Below, one piece after another: positions 18,101 to 26,661 of a stretch of DNA of 64,000 nucleotides (position 1 is the first letter of the stretch; every line of letters starts with the position of its first letter). The position numbers and the translations under genes are program-made. Below the pieces are notes generated by a model, which was not told the origin of the DNA, ran no database searches, and was given only the letters and a program-made list of their open reading frames with translations. The stretch lies in contig OX638294.1 of the NCBI GenBank assembly GCA_951812325.1, forward strand, positions 124,001-188,000, read 5' to 3'. The DNA is from an uncultured Thermoanaerobaculia bacterium. GTDB lineage: Bacteria > Acidobacteriota > Thermoanaerobaculia > Multivoradales > Multivoraceae.

Positions 18101-18421
18101 GATCTCGATCGCTCCGGCGTCCGGGACGGCGCCCGGAACGCTGTCGTCACGCCGCTGGTCTTCGAAGTCGAGCTGCAGCGCCGGCTCGGAGGGAACCTGA
18201 AAGATGATCTCGCTCTCCCGGCTGAGCACCTGACCGGCCGCCGGGTCGAGCCCGGGCGACACCGCGAGCGCGGCCAGGAGAAGCAGACGACGCCACCGGC
18301 GACGTCCCCGGCGAGAGCTCAGGCGGGACCGGCCATCGCGGTCCCGGACGGGCCCTTCTTCATCCGCACGGGCTGCTTGAACCGGCGGCCCCGGAACGGG
18401 ATTGCCCAACACGGCGTTCAA
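15173..18421 (-). CDS. Large secreted protein with C-terminal VWA domain (acidobacterial type), copy 1
   Basis: A 1082-residue exported protein. After a very basic N terminus, a hydrophobic stretch (LLLLAALAVSPGLDPAAG) acts as signal peptide. The middle shows a run of Gly/Ala (GGGGGGAAGVAAAAAPAAARAAARRA, about 590-620), then beta-rich repeats of the form VEFYLDGELVF and VEFYRNDRLAA, which look like Ig-like folds. Residues about 860-1050 are a VWA domain with an intact MIDAS DSSES beginning at Asp870, and LTDGDD. This VWA plus Ig-like architecture is common in Acidobacteriota; its ligand is unknown. It lies 49 bases downstream of a paralogue in the same orientation. Confidence 0.85.
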   Translation of the reverse strand: MNAVLGNPVPGPPVQAARADEEGPVRDRDGRSRLSSRRGRRRWRRLLLLAALAVSPGLDPAAGQVLSRESEIIFQVPSEPALQLDFEDQRRDDSVPGAVPDAGAIEILENGERRAVLGAGRVTDRWRLVVYFDLAASTPEGAGAAATAIGATADRLVALGDVRMIVSDRIAEVVQEPTADADALRAAAAAVAERAHEAGGVLALRREMKAAAAAGFGDPDADGLRAADFLEGFLQELDTLDRQRANLLEALHESSSGRSWRPNGVAGHATEEEREEEAQAASWTAGGPPRALFLIRDGMDLNADAFAEGLLGEPAPAFQRAAVSERRRQRSLARTVAALGWRVYPLHAAPPTAEIEDLLPGSRLHSEDFARASGGQLLTSSEDVAAATLQLGESWRVRYASAGPSDGTAHPVDVRVASPSGGPPPVPAARRWATVAAPSDLVGLRANRALATMTQGSDDDGAAGHEDISLRAVLLPQGVASTAEGAPAELVTIDGLAVVGDQAPTSSDPLRITIYGRGLDAPPLLIHRTGSGAGLDRGSWRFRTLFDLPTAIDELVLIVEDLRNDRWRATFLEFAANPLDERSDVELLIPGGGGGGGAAGVAAAAAPAAARAAARRAGWRRGSSEQARAAPGNLVRLVPPRGERSGLRGKKSFGTVTTSEIVRRVEFYLDGELVFDDRRKPFTARIDLGPEAVAHVIRIVGYDRADRRLGEDELPINQPRRSTGVGIASVEPLAGGSYAIDAQVELAAGRQLDRVEFYRNDRLAATITRPPFRTVLPGPVMPGADFARIAVHLDDGSMIEDVEFLSSDATVAETIVNLVEVYVVVNDEQGQPITTLSREDFVLLGGRSPIPIERFAVAEDVPLVLGLAVDSSESMFALMPDVRRAAARFLGNTLTGIDQAFLVDFDSRPRLISDTSANVMDLIGSLKDLRADGRTALYDAIEFSLVHLARDQGRRALVVLTDGDDVGSQAGYRRTFRTAGNTGVPIYVISMTLSEDPGRRGPRKLDMEAITRASGGRVYYVGSMDAVLRAYEHIGEELRNQYMLGYSTSAPLTSMEVQSIKVELKSGAKDREVRMAVGRGRG

Positions 18422-18470
18422 GCGGACCGTGCCACGGGCTGATGGCTCAGCCTTGACGACATGGGCAACG

Positions 18471-21400
18471 CTAGTGGACCTCGCGGCCTTCGATCGTCCT
18501 GGCCGTCACGCCGTTGCGCGTGAGCTCCACGTTGACCTGCCGCCAGTTCGGCCCTCCCGGCTCCTCCTTCGGGTAGTAGGTGAGCAGGTAGTGGCTGCGG
18601 AGCTCGCGACCGATCAAGTCGAAGATCGGCGCGAGATCCTGGTCGTGACGCACGTAGTAGACCCGGCCGCCACCGGCTTTCGCCATCCGCTCCAGCTTGC
18701 TGACGAAGGTGCGGGTGCTGAAGCTGCGGCCATCGGTGCGCGCGGCCTCATCGTTCATCAGCACGAGGTAGACGGGGACGCGGGCCCGTCGGGCCTGTTC
18801 CAGGCTCTGTCGGAAAGCGGCTTCGGAGTCCTCGTCGTCGCCGTCGTAGAAGACGACCAGGGCCTTGCGGCCCCGCAGGCCCTCGAGCTGGTCCAGGGCC
18901 AGGGAGAGCGCGCCCCAGACTGCGGTGCGACCTCGCGGCCGGAGCGAACCGATACCGCCGCGCACCGCGTTCAGATTGTAGGTGGCGGCGCGGATCAGGC
19001 GGGGCTCGGTGCCGAAACCGACCAGGAAGGCACGGTCACGGCGGGCCTCCAGGGAGTCCAGGAACTCGGTGGCGGCTCGTTGGACGTCGGGCATGCGCAG
19101 GAACAGGCTGCTCGAGGTGTCGATCGCCAGCCCCAGGGTCAGGGGGAGATCGAAGGCGACGCGGAACGACTCCAATTCCTGGGCGCGGTCGTCCTCGAAG
19201 ATGGAGAAATCGGCGGCCGACAGGTCGCGCACGGGTTGTCCCGCCCGATCCGTGGCGACGACGTAGAGCTGCACCAGCTCGACACCGATCCGGGCTGAGA
19301 GGCCGGGCCGGTTGAGGAAGAGGACGTCCTCCGCGATGCGGCCGTCCTGCAACTGGGCCTCGACGCGCAGGAAGGTCTCCGGATCGCCCACCGGCACCGG
19401 CACTTCGCGGCGGAACGGCTCCTCCCGAACCGTTGCCGCCAGCCGGTCCTTGACGAAGAACCGCATCTCGGCGAGGCGGCTGCCGCGCGGCACCTTGACT
19501 TCGGCGGCCACGTCGACGGGACCGGCCTGCGGGCCGCCGGTCGGCTCGGTGATGCGCACCCAGAAGGCGTGCGGCGGCTGGTTGACCAGCAGCTCGTGAC
19601 GGTCGAGTTCACGGTCCTCGGCGTCGAAGGCCACCGCCTCGACACGGCCCAGGCGGTCACCCCGGCCCAGGTCGATGCGCGCCCGGTAGGGCGCCCGGTT
19701 GCGGGCGGCGACGCGCCGGCCGTTGTAGTAGAAGACGACCCGCTGCACGCGGTCGGTGAACTCTTCCCGGACTTCGGCGACGAAGGCGACGCGACCGCGC
19801 CGGTCGTCCGGATCCTCGGGCTTCAGATCGATCGCGCGCGCGAGAGTGCGGGGCTCGGCCGCCGCCGCCAGGTCCTCCAGGTCGACGAAATCGACCAGGG
19901 CATAGCCCCAGCGTCCGGAGACGAGGTCCTCGGCGAGGACGATCGCGGAGTCGGTGCCGGGGGGGAGAGTCAGGGGCCGCTCGAAGAACAGGTGTTCGGC
20001 GCCCGACGGAGCAAAGGGCTGGCCGTGACTGGTCACGACGCTGCCGTCCTCGCGGTGGAGGCCGGTGCTGACGCGCCACGAGGCGGCTTCGCCCGCTGGC
20101 GCGCCCTCGGGTGGCACGATCGTGCTGGTCAGGCGTCCCACGGTGCGCTCGGACGAGGCGGACTCGATCTCGATCAGGGCGACGACCTCGATGCCGCTGT
20201 TGTCGCCGCCCTCGAACTCGCTGTCCAGATCGCCCTCGAAGGCGCGCCGCAGCCGCACCTCGGCCACGACGTTCGGCGAACCCGCGCCCGGAACCACGGT
20301 CGGTGCGCGGATCTCCTGATCCTCGTCCCGAGACCGGAGCGCAAGCGGACCGGCGGCCGTCGCGTCGCGGGGAAGTTCGAATCTCGCCTCGAGACGACGG
20401 GGAAGGCGGTCGATCCAGTCGGCGATCTCCAGGCCGTTCGAGAGCACCGCGCCGCCCGTGGCCGCGGCAACCGCCTCCCAGTCGGCCGGTTGGACGAAGA
20501 GTCCGAGCTCCTCTTCAAGCGTCTGCTGCGTACCGGACCGCGGCCGGTTGAAGCGGAGCGTGAAGCCGACCGTGACGTCGTTCGAACGAAGTTCGGCGCC
20601 GTCCTCGCCGCCCTCGGGTGCGAAGGCCACTGCCGCCGCCGTCCAGCCGTAGGCTGCCGCCGCGCGGCCGACAGGCCCGAGGCCCGGCATGGTGGCCGCC
20701 TCCACCGCAAGCGAACCGGCGCTTGGCACGAGTCCCAGGTAGTAGCTCAGCGGATCGGTGGCGAGTCCATCGCTGAGCAGGACCAGGTGACGCCGCGCCG
20801 CGTGCTCTTCGCTTCCCTGGACGGTGTCGTCGTCGTCGTCGTCTTTGGCGCCGTCCTCGCTGGCGGACAAAGCCCGGGTCTGGCGTGCCGAGCGCCTCAT
20901 ATCCTCGCGGTCGGCGAGAAACGCGACCAGCGTATCGACCTGGTTGCGGCGCATCGCTTCCTCGTCGCGGATGGCGTCGGTGGCCATCTGCTGGAGCCGA
21001 GCCTGCAGTCCGGCGGTCCGCTCGGCGGACGCCGCCGATTGGCCGCTCCGCGCACGCGAGATCTCGATCTGGCGTTCACTGGCGAACAGGCGCCGCCTCT
21101 CGACCAGGGCGCTTGCGGCGTCCTCGCCCGTGGCCAGCCTGCGCAGTGCGGCTTCGACCAGCTCCGGGTCTCGAGTCGGCGGCAGGATCGTGCGCGGCGC
21201 AGGGTCGGCCACGACGATCTCCACGCTTCCCGGGGCCAGTAGCTCGTCGAGCTGTCCGAGCAGCGCATTGGCCAGCTGATGAACGGAACTGGACGTGGTC
21301 AGCGCGAGGTCGAGGTAGATCAGGGTCTGCCAGCCCTCGTCGGCTCTCGCGATGCCCGCGACTTCGACCGCGGTTCCATCGACCCGAAGCTCCAGCTGCC

Positions 21401-21521
21401 CGGAGAGGTCCGTCGCGGACGCGCCCGCCGCCTCGAACGTGACGGTCTGCTGACCCAGGGCCGCACTCGCGCCGCACACCCACAACAGAGCCGCCGCCGG
21501 CCATTTCCTGCACCTCGACAT
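18471..21521 (-). CDS. Large secreted protein with C-terminal VWA domain (acidobacterial type), copy 2
   Basis: A 1016-residue paralogue of the neighbouring VWA protein. ATG 21521 is chosen because it places the signal peptide (AAALLWVCGASAALGQQ) at the N terminus; an in-frame ATG 75 bases upstream (21596) encodes a similar MSRRRRWPA and appears to be a duplicated start. Order of parts matches copy 1: helical N-terminal third with QTLIYLDLAL, Ig-like segments (RVVFYYNGRRVAARNRAP, MRFFVKDRLAATV), then a VWA domain from about 790 with MIDAS DTSSS at Asp801 and FYDGDD. Together the two genes suggest a two-subunit surface or periplasmic assembly, possibly working with the DUF1501/DUF1549 pair upstream. 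Confidence 0.85.
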   Translation of the reverse strand: MSRCRKWPAAALLWVCGASAALGQQTVTFEAAGASATDLSGQLELRVDGTAVEVAGIARADEGWQTLIYLDLALTTSSSVHQLANALLGQLDELLAPGSVEIVVADPAPRTILPPTRDPELVEAALRRLATGEDAASALVERRRLFASERQIEISRARSGQSAASAERTAGLQARLQQMATDAIRDEEAMRRNQVDTLVAFLADREDMRRSARQTRALSASEDGAKDDDDDDTVQGSEEHAARRHLVLLSDGLATDPLSYYLGLVPSAGSLAVEAATMPGLGPVGRAAAAYGWTAAAVAFAPEGGEDGAELRSNDVTVGFTLRFNRPRSGTQQTLEEELGLFVQPADWEAVAAATGGAVLSNGLEIADWIDRLPRRLEARFELPRDATAAGPLALRSRDEDQEIRAPTVVPGAGSPNVVAEVRLRRAFEGDLDSEFEGGDNSGIEVVALIEIESASSERTVGRLTSTIVPPEGAPAGEAASWRVSTGLHREDGSVVTSHGQPFAPSGAEHLFFERPLTLPPGTDSAIVLAEDLVSGRWGYALVDFVDLEDLAAAAEPRTLARAIDLKPEDPDDRRGRVAFVAEVREEFTDRVQRVVFYYNGRRVAARNRAPYRARIDLGRGDRLGRVEAVAFDAEDRELDRHELLVNQPPHAFWVRITEPTGGPQAGPVDVAAEVKVPRGSRLAEMRFFVKDRLAATVREEPFRREVPVPVGDPETFLRVEAQLQDGRIAEDVLFLNRPGLSARIGVELVQLYVVATDRAGQPVRDLSAADFSIFEDDRAQELESFRVAFDLPLTLGLAIDTSSSLFLRMPDVQRAATEFLDSLEARRDRAFLVGFGTEPRLIRAATYNLNAVRGGIGSLRPRGRTAVWGALSLALDQLEGLRGRKALVVFYDGDDEDSEAAFRQSLEQARRARVPVYLVLMNDEAARTDGRSFSTRTFVSKLERMAKAGGGRVYYVRHDQDLAPIFDLIGRELRSHYLLTYYPKEEPGGPNWRQVNVELTRNGVTARTIEGREVH

Positions 21522-21605
21522 CGCTCCGGCGCGCAGGTCCGTGCGCCGTGCGCTGACTCCCCGACGGGTCGCCGGCCATCTTCTGCGTCTCGACATCGTC
21601 CCGGC
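21496..21605. repeat. Two imperfect 35-bp copies at the start of VWA copy 2
   Basis: Positions 21496-21530 and 21571-21605 match at 29 of 35 bases, 75 bases (25 codons) apart and in the same frame. Each contains an ATG on the minus strand, giving MSRCRKWPA and MSRRRRWPA. This is a local duplication of the gene's translation start. Confidence 0.75.
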
Positions 21606-21758
21606 CCATCGTGATGCAAGACGTGCGCCATCTCTCCTTCGACCGCTGGATGGAACTCGACCCGGGAGTACATCGACGGCTGGTCGCCGGCGCTCCACTT
21701 CAGGATCATGCAGGGGACGATTCCTGCTCCAAGGCAGCGCGACTTGTGCCACGGCGCG

Positions 21759-23237
21759 CTAGGCGACGAGCTGGTGGATCGGCGCCGCTCCTTCGACACC
21801 GACCAGCTTCTGGTCGAGGCCGGCGTGGAAGTAGGAGAGCGCGTTCGGGTCCAGGCCCAGCTGCTGGAGGATCGTGGCGTGGAGGTTCTTCACGTGGAAA
21901 CGGTCAACCTCGGCCCGGTTGCCGAGTTCATCCGTCTCGCCGACGCTGACGCCGCCCTTGATCCCGCCGCCGGCCATCCACATCGTGAAGCCGTAGGCGT
22001 TGTGGTCGCGTCCGGTGCCCTCCGCGTACTCCGCCGTGGGCTGGCGGCCGAACTCACCGCCCCAGATGACGAGAGTGCTGTCGAGCAGGCCCCGCTGCTT
22101 CAGGTCGCGCAGCAGACCGGCGATCGGCCTGTCGGTCGCGCCGGCGTGGTACTCGTGGTTCTTGACCAGATCGCCGTGGGCGTCCCAGTTGTTGTCGTTG
22201 TGGTTGCCGCCCGAGTAGACCTGCACGAAGCGCACGCCCCGCTCGACCAGGCGGCGCGCCAGCAGGCAGCGCCTGCCGAAGTCCTTCGTGTGGTCCTGGT
22301 CGAGGCCGTAGAGGCCCTGGATCTCCTCCGACTCGCCGGACAGGTCGACCGCCTCTGGCGCGTGCTGCTGCATCCGGTAGGCGAGTTCGTAGCTCGCGAT
22401 GCGGGCCGCCAGCTCGCTGTTCTCGGACCGTGGCGCGGCGTGCTCCTCGTTGTACTCGCGCAGCCGATCGAGCAGGCGTCGCTGCGCCTGGCGCGACATG
22501 CCCGGCGGCGGATCGAGGGCCAGGATCGGCGTACCGCTCGAACGGATCACGGTGCCCTGGTAGCTGGCAGGCATGTAGCCGCTCGACCAGTTCTTGGCGC
22601 CGCTGATCGGTCCGCCGGTCGGATCGAGCATGACGACGAAGCCTGGAAGGTTCTCGTTCTCGGTGCCCAGACCGTAGTTCACCCAGGAGCCGAGAGCGGG
22701 ACTGCCGGAGAGGATGCGGCCGCTGTTCATCTGCAGCATGGCGGAGCCGTGAAGCGGCGCGTCCGCGGTCATCGAGTGGATGAAGGCGATGTCGTCGACG
22801 CAGCCGCCGAGGTTCGGGAACAGGTCGGAGACCCACTTGCCGCACTCGCCGTATTGCTTGAACTTCCACTTCGGCCCGACCACCCGCCCCTGGCTCCGCG
22901 AGCCGCCGCGGCCCTTCGTCCTGACCTCGATCGTCTTGCCGTCGAGCGGATAGAGGTCGGGCTTGTAGTCGAAGGTGTCGACTTGGCTGGGCCCGCCGTA
23001 CATGAAGAGGAAGATGACCGCCTTGGCGGGGCCGTCGAAGTGTGGCGGCCTGGCGGCCAGGGGGTTCTTCCAGGCGCTCACTCCGTCGGCGGCCACGGTC
23101 TGGGCGGCGAGGAAATCATCCGTGGACATCATGCCCGCCAGAGCGACGGAGGTGAAGGCGCCTCCGGCTTCCCAGAGGAACTCGCGCCGGGTCCGGCCGC
23201 AGAAGGTGTTGCGAGGGCGATCAGCGTCGTGGGTCAT
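21759..23237 (-). CDS. DUF1501 protein, Tat-exported, sulfatase-like fold
   Basis: A 492-residue DUF1501 protein of usual length. The N terminus has the twin-arginine motif RTRREFLWEAG followed by a hydrophobic segment (AFTSVALAGMM). Family landmarks are IFLFMYGGPSQVDTFDYKP, DDIAFIHSMTAD, PGFVVMLDPTGGP, WDAHGDLVKNH, and IWGGEFGRQPTAEY near the C terminus, an alkaline-phosphatase-like metal-site arrangement. DUF1501 genes nearly always sit behind a DUF1549/DUF1553 gene, as here (39 bases downstream). They are common in Planctomycetes and Acidobacteriota; a role in polysaccharide or sulfate-ester degradation is suspected but unproven. A good AGAAGGAG site lies 7 bases before the ATG. Confidence 0.93.
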   Translation of the reverse strand: MTHDADRPRNTFCGRTRREFLWEAGGAFTSVALAGMMSTDDFLAAQTVAADGVSAWKNPLAARPPHFDGPAKAVIFLFMYGGPSQVDTFDYKPDLYPLDGKTIEVRTKGRGGSRSQGRVVGPKWKFKQYGECGKWVSDLFPNLGGCVDDIAFIHSMTADAPLHGSAMLQMNSGRILSGSPALGSWVNYGLGTENENLPGFVVMLDPTGGPISGAKNWSSGYMPASYQGTVIRSSGTPILALDPPPGMSRQAQRRLLDRLREYNEEHAAPRSENSELAARIASYELAYRMQQHAPEAVDLSGESEEIQGLYGLDQDHTKDFGRRCLLARRLVERGVRFVQVYSGGNHNDNNWDAHGDLVKNHEYHAGATDRPIAGLLRDLKQRGLLDSTLVIWGGEFGRQPTAEYAEGTGRDHNAYGFTMWMAGGGIKGGVSVGETDELGNRAEVDRFHVKNLHATILQQLGLDPNALSYFHAGLDQKLVGVEGAAPIHQLVA

Positions 23238-23276
23238 CGTTCTGCTCCTTCTTCGAAGCGCAGTCGAGGCGCTTTC

Positions 23277-26200
23277 TCAGTCGACGTAGGCGAACTCGTT
23301 CAGATTCAACAACAGCAGGGAGAAACTGGCAAACGCGGACTCCGCATCGAGGCCCTCCTCCTGCACGAGCTCCTCGACCAGATCGACGCCGCGGGCGATC
23401 TCCGCTGTGCCCGGCTGGCGCGCGAGCACGACCTGAAGCGCTCGGGCGACGCGGTCCGCGAGGGTTCCGCCGGAGCTTTCGAGGCGATCCGCCAGCGCCG
23501 CCGCCTGCTCGGTCATGAATTCGCCGTTCAGCATGATCAGGGCCTGGGTCGGCTGGGTGGTCGTGAAGCGGACCGGGCAGGTCGAATCGGTGTCGGCCAG
23601 ATCGAGGCTCTTGAGCAGCGGATGCAGGAGGGAGCGCTTGGCGTGGATGTAGACGCTTCGGCGCGCCGCCTCTTCGGGCGTGGCCTCGCCCCAGGCCTTG
23701 TCGGGCTCGGACGCGGTCGCCAGCACCTCGACGGGCATGGGCGGATAGACGCTGGGACCGCCGAGTTCGAGGTTGAGCTGTCCGGTCGCCGCCAGGACGG
23801 AGTCGCGGATCTCCTCGGCGGTCAACCGCCTCATGTTGAAGCGGCTGAACAGGTCGTTGCCGGGATCGGCTTCAAGCGCACCGTCGGGGGGGCGCGAGGA
23901 CATCCGGTAGGCCCGGCTGGTCATGATGAGCCGGTGCATCGCCTTGAGGCTCCAGTTCCGCGCGACGAACACGGTTGCCAGCCAGTCGAGCAGCTCGGGA
24001 TGCGTCGCCTTCTGGCCGAAGCGTCCGAAGTCGTTCGGCGTCGGCGACAACCCGCGGCCGAAGTGGTACTGCCACAGGCGGTTCGCCATCACCCGTGAAG
24101 TGCGCAGATTGCCGTCGTCCGCGATCCAGCGCGCCAGGGCAAGACGGCGGCCGGTGGTGGGGGAGTCCGCCGCCGTTGTCACGAGCCCCGGATCCGCGTT
24201 GCCCAGGATGAGGGGGAAGCCGGGTTCGACGCGTTCTGCCGGAGCGTGCGGATTGCCGCGGATGAGGACGTGGGTTGGCGGCGCCTCGGGGCCGATCTCC
24301 TTCACGCGCAGGACTTCCAGATAGGTGCGTTCGGGTTTCGTCAGCGCCAGCAGCCTGTCCACGGCCTTCCTGTAGGCCCTCCCCCTGCCCGGGAGGCGGG
24401 CCGCCAGCTGCAGGCCGGCGCCGCCGGAGGCGGTTCCCAGGTAGAGGCCGATGATCTCCGGCCTGGTGAGTGCCCGATCGTAGAAGCGAAGGTCGTCCAG
24501 GGCGCCCTGGAAGTGTTGGCCGCGGGTTGGGCCGCGCCAGCCGATCTCCACGACCTCCGGGTAGGCCAATTCGGCCGTTGGCCCTTCGCTCTGGGCGACC
24601 AAAGCGCCGTCGACGTGGAGCGCGAGGGCGCCGTCGAGGCCGCGGGCGAAGACGGCGTGGTGCCAGGCGCCGTCGTTGTAGCCGGGCCCGGACGCCAGGT
24701 TCGTCGGCCCCTCTTTGCCGTCGGCAACGCCGGCCACGACGTAGCCGTCGCCGACGATCGACATGCCGAATCCGGAACCTGTCTCCAGCGCATGGACCAG
24801 GATGCTGCCGTTCCGCCAGTCGAACAGGACGCTGCCTGGCGCGTCGGCCCTGCTTCTGAACCAGAGGCTGATCGCGAAGTCGTCGGAAACGGGACGCGGC
24901 ATCCGAATGGAGTCGTCTTCGCCGTCGAACGCGTACGCGGCGCCGATGATGCCGTCGGCGCCGACTGCAGCGTCTTCAATGCGGCCGTGGAAGCGCTGCC
25001 GCCGGTCGGCGGCGACCAGAGCCAGATCGTCGTCCAAGGGAAGATGGGCGGTGAGCCCCCTGTCCGCCGCTTCGACCGCCGTTGCCAGCTCGTCGGCTTC
25101 GACCGTCGCCAGGAACGCGGTCTCGCGCCGGCGCACGGCTGCCAGCAGGTCCCGGCGTTTCTCGCGCCATCGGGCCAGGGCGGCTTCGGTTTCCGTGGCG
25201 CCCAGGTCCGCCGGAATGCGGTCGGCGTAGTTCTCGGGCGTGGGCTGGTTGCCGCCGCCGACCTTGTAGGGCGCGATGCCTCGGAAGAACGACAGCATCC
25301 GGTAGTAGTCGGTCTGCGGAATCGGGTCGCCGCGGTGGTTGTGGCAGCGGGCGCACCCGATCGACATCCCGAGCATCACGCGGGAGGTCGTGTCGAGGAT
25401 GGAGTCGAGATCGTCGTACTGGGCGAGTGCGGTGTCCGTCGGTTCGTCGTCCCAGATACCGAGTCGCAGGTAGCCCGTGGCAATGATCGACGCGGCCGTG
25501 GGATGGTGGATCTCGTCGCCCGCGAGCTGGTGGGTCAGAAACTCGTTGTACGGCATGTCCGCGTTGAGCGCGTCGATCACCCAGTCGCGGTACCGCCAGG
25601 CAGAAGGCTTCTTGCGGTCCCGTTCGTAGCCGTCGGTCTCGGCGTAGCGGACCAGGTCGAGCCAGTGCCGGCCCCAGCGCTCGCCGTAGTGGGGCGAGTC
25701 CAGCAGCCGGTCGATCAGGCGCTCCCAGGCATCCGGGCGCCGGTCGTTCTCGAACGCCTCGACCTCTTCGGCGGTCGGCGGCAGGCCGGTCAGATCATAG
25801 GTTGCGCGCCGGATCAGTGCCCGGCGGTCGGCGGTCGGCGGCGGCTCGAGGCCGGCCGCCTCCATCCGCACGAGCAGGAAGTTGTCGATCGGGTTGAGCG
25901 GCCAGTCCGTGTTCGCGACGGCGGGCACATCCGGGCGCATCAGCGGCCGCACGGACCACCATGCTCGGTCGGCAGCGGTGATCTCGAACGCGTCCCCGGC
26001 CGGCGCGACTTCCGTCAGTTCGTCCTCATCGCCGCCGAACGGGGCGCCGAGCTGCACCCACTGCCGGATCGCCTCGATGTCCGTGTCGGTCAGTTGACCG
26101 GAGGGCGGCATCTGCAACTGCTCGTCGCCGTACTCGACCGCGTGGAGCAGCAGGCTCAGGGCGGGTTCGGCGGTCGAGATGGCCGGTCCCCGTTCGCCGC

Positions 26201-26456
26201 CGCGGAGCAGTCCGGCCCTGGTGGTCAGCAGCAGACCGTTCTCCGCGCGGTCCGGATCCGAGTGGCACATGAAGCAGTTCTGCTCCAGCACGGGCCGGAC
26301 GTTCTCCTCGAACAGCCTGATGCCGTCGGCGGGCGTCTGGGCGGTCTGGGCGGCTGCTGACGTTGTCATCAGCAGGGCGGCGAGCATCGCCGCTGCGCCC
26401 GTCACTGCAACAGGCTGCGTTCGTTGCGCCAAGGGGAGCATGGTGTGGTTGATCAT
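23277..26456 (-). CDS. Cytochrome-DUF1549-LamG-DUF1553 secreted protein
   Basis: A 1059-residue modular exported protein. Signal peptide at 10-37 ending SAAAQ. A planctomycete-type cytochrome c domain (about 45-140) holds the haem motif CFMCH and the distal methionine region LQMPPSGQL. DUF1549 follows (about 175-420: AWWSVRPLMRPDVP, DLTGLPPTAEEV, HYGERWGRHWLDLVRYAET). A LamG/concanavalin-like lectin domain is inserted (about 470-660: AYAFDGEDDSIRMP, ISLWFRSRA, GAWHHAVFARG). DUF1553 occupies the C terminus (about 770-1040: LARWIADDGNLRTSRVMANRLW). It pairs with the DUF1501 gene. The lectin insert suggests carbohydrate contact and the haem an electron-transfer step, so an extracellular oxidoreductase acting on glycans is a reasonable inference. 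Confidence 0.92.
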   Translation of the reverse strand: MINHTMLPLAQRTQPVAVTGAAAMLAALLMTTSAAAQTAQTPADGIRLFEENVRPVLEQNCFMCHSDPDRAENGLLLTTRAGLLRGGERGPAISTAEPALSLLLHAVEYGDEQLQMPPSGQLTDTDIEAIRQWVQLGAPFGGDEDELTEVAPAGDAFEITAADRAWWSVRPLMRPDVPAVANTDWPLNPIDNFLLVRMEAAGLEPPPTADRRALIRRATYDLTGLPPTAEEVEAFENDRRPDAWERLIDRLLDSPHYGERWGRHWLDLVRYAETDGYERDRKKPSAWRYRDWVIDALNADMPYNEFLTHQLAGDEIHHPTAASIIATGYLRLGIWDDEPTDTALAQYDDLDSILDTTSRVMLGMSIGCARCHNHRGDPIPQTDYYRMLSFFRGIAPYKVGGGNQPTPENYADRIPADLGATETEAALARWREKRRDLLAAVRRRETAFLATVEADELATAVEAADRGLTAHLPLDDDLALVAADRRQRFHGRIEDAAVGADGIIGAAYAFDGEDDSIRMPRPVSDDFAISLWFRSRADAPGSVLFDWRNGSILVHALETGSGFGMSIVGDGYVVAGVADGKEGPTNLASGPGYNDGAWHHAVFARGLDGALALHVDGALVAQSEGPTAELAYPEVVEIGWRGPTRGQHFQGALDDLRFYDRALTRPEIIGLYLGTASGGAGLQLAARLPGRGRAYRKAVDRLLALTKPERTYLEVLRVKEIGPEAPPTHVLIRGNPHAPAERVEPGFPLILGNADPGLVTTAADSPTTGRRLALARWIADDGNLRTSRVMANRLWQYHFGRGLSPTPNDFGRFGQKATHPELLDWLATVFVARNWSLKAMHRLIMTSRAYRMSSRPPDGALEADPGNDLFSRFNMRRLTAEEIRDSVLAATGQLNLELGGPSVYPPMPVEVLATASEPDKAWGEATPEEAARRSVYIHAKRSLLHPLLKSLDLADTDSTCPVRFTTTQPTQALIMLNGEFMTEQAAALADRLESSGGTLADRVARALQVVLARQPGTAEIARGVDLVEELVQEEGLDAESAFASFSLLLLNLNEFAYVD

Positions 26457-26661
26457 ATCGTGCGCCGAACGGCGCCCTCGGCCGGCTCAGGCAGCGGATG
26501 CTCGAATTGACGACCCGCGACCCCCGGGTGGCGGCCGACGTTGGCGGCGAACCCACGCGGACGCGGCTCGGTGTCCGCGTTGCTGCGCAACCCGACGGCC
26601 CCGGTCCCTGCACAAGGCCGAAGTGGGGGGCTGCCGAATCGCGTGTACACTGGATTCCGCC

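Noticed and set aside
21708..26360. Long plus-strand ORFs (796 and 704 codons) opposite the DUF1501 and DUF1549 genes
   Set aside because: Sense-strand genes have clear family motifs and signals; the antisense frames are open only because of high GC at third positions.
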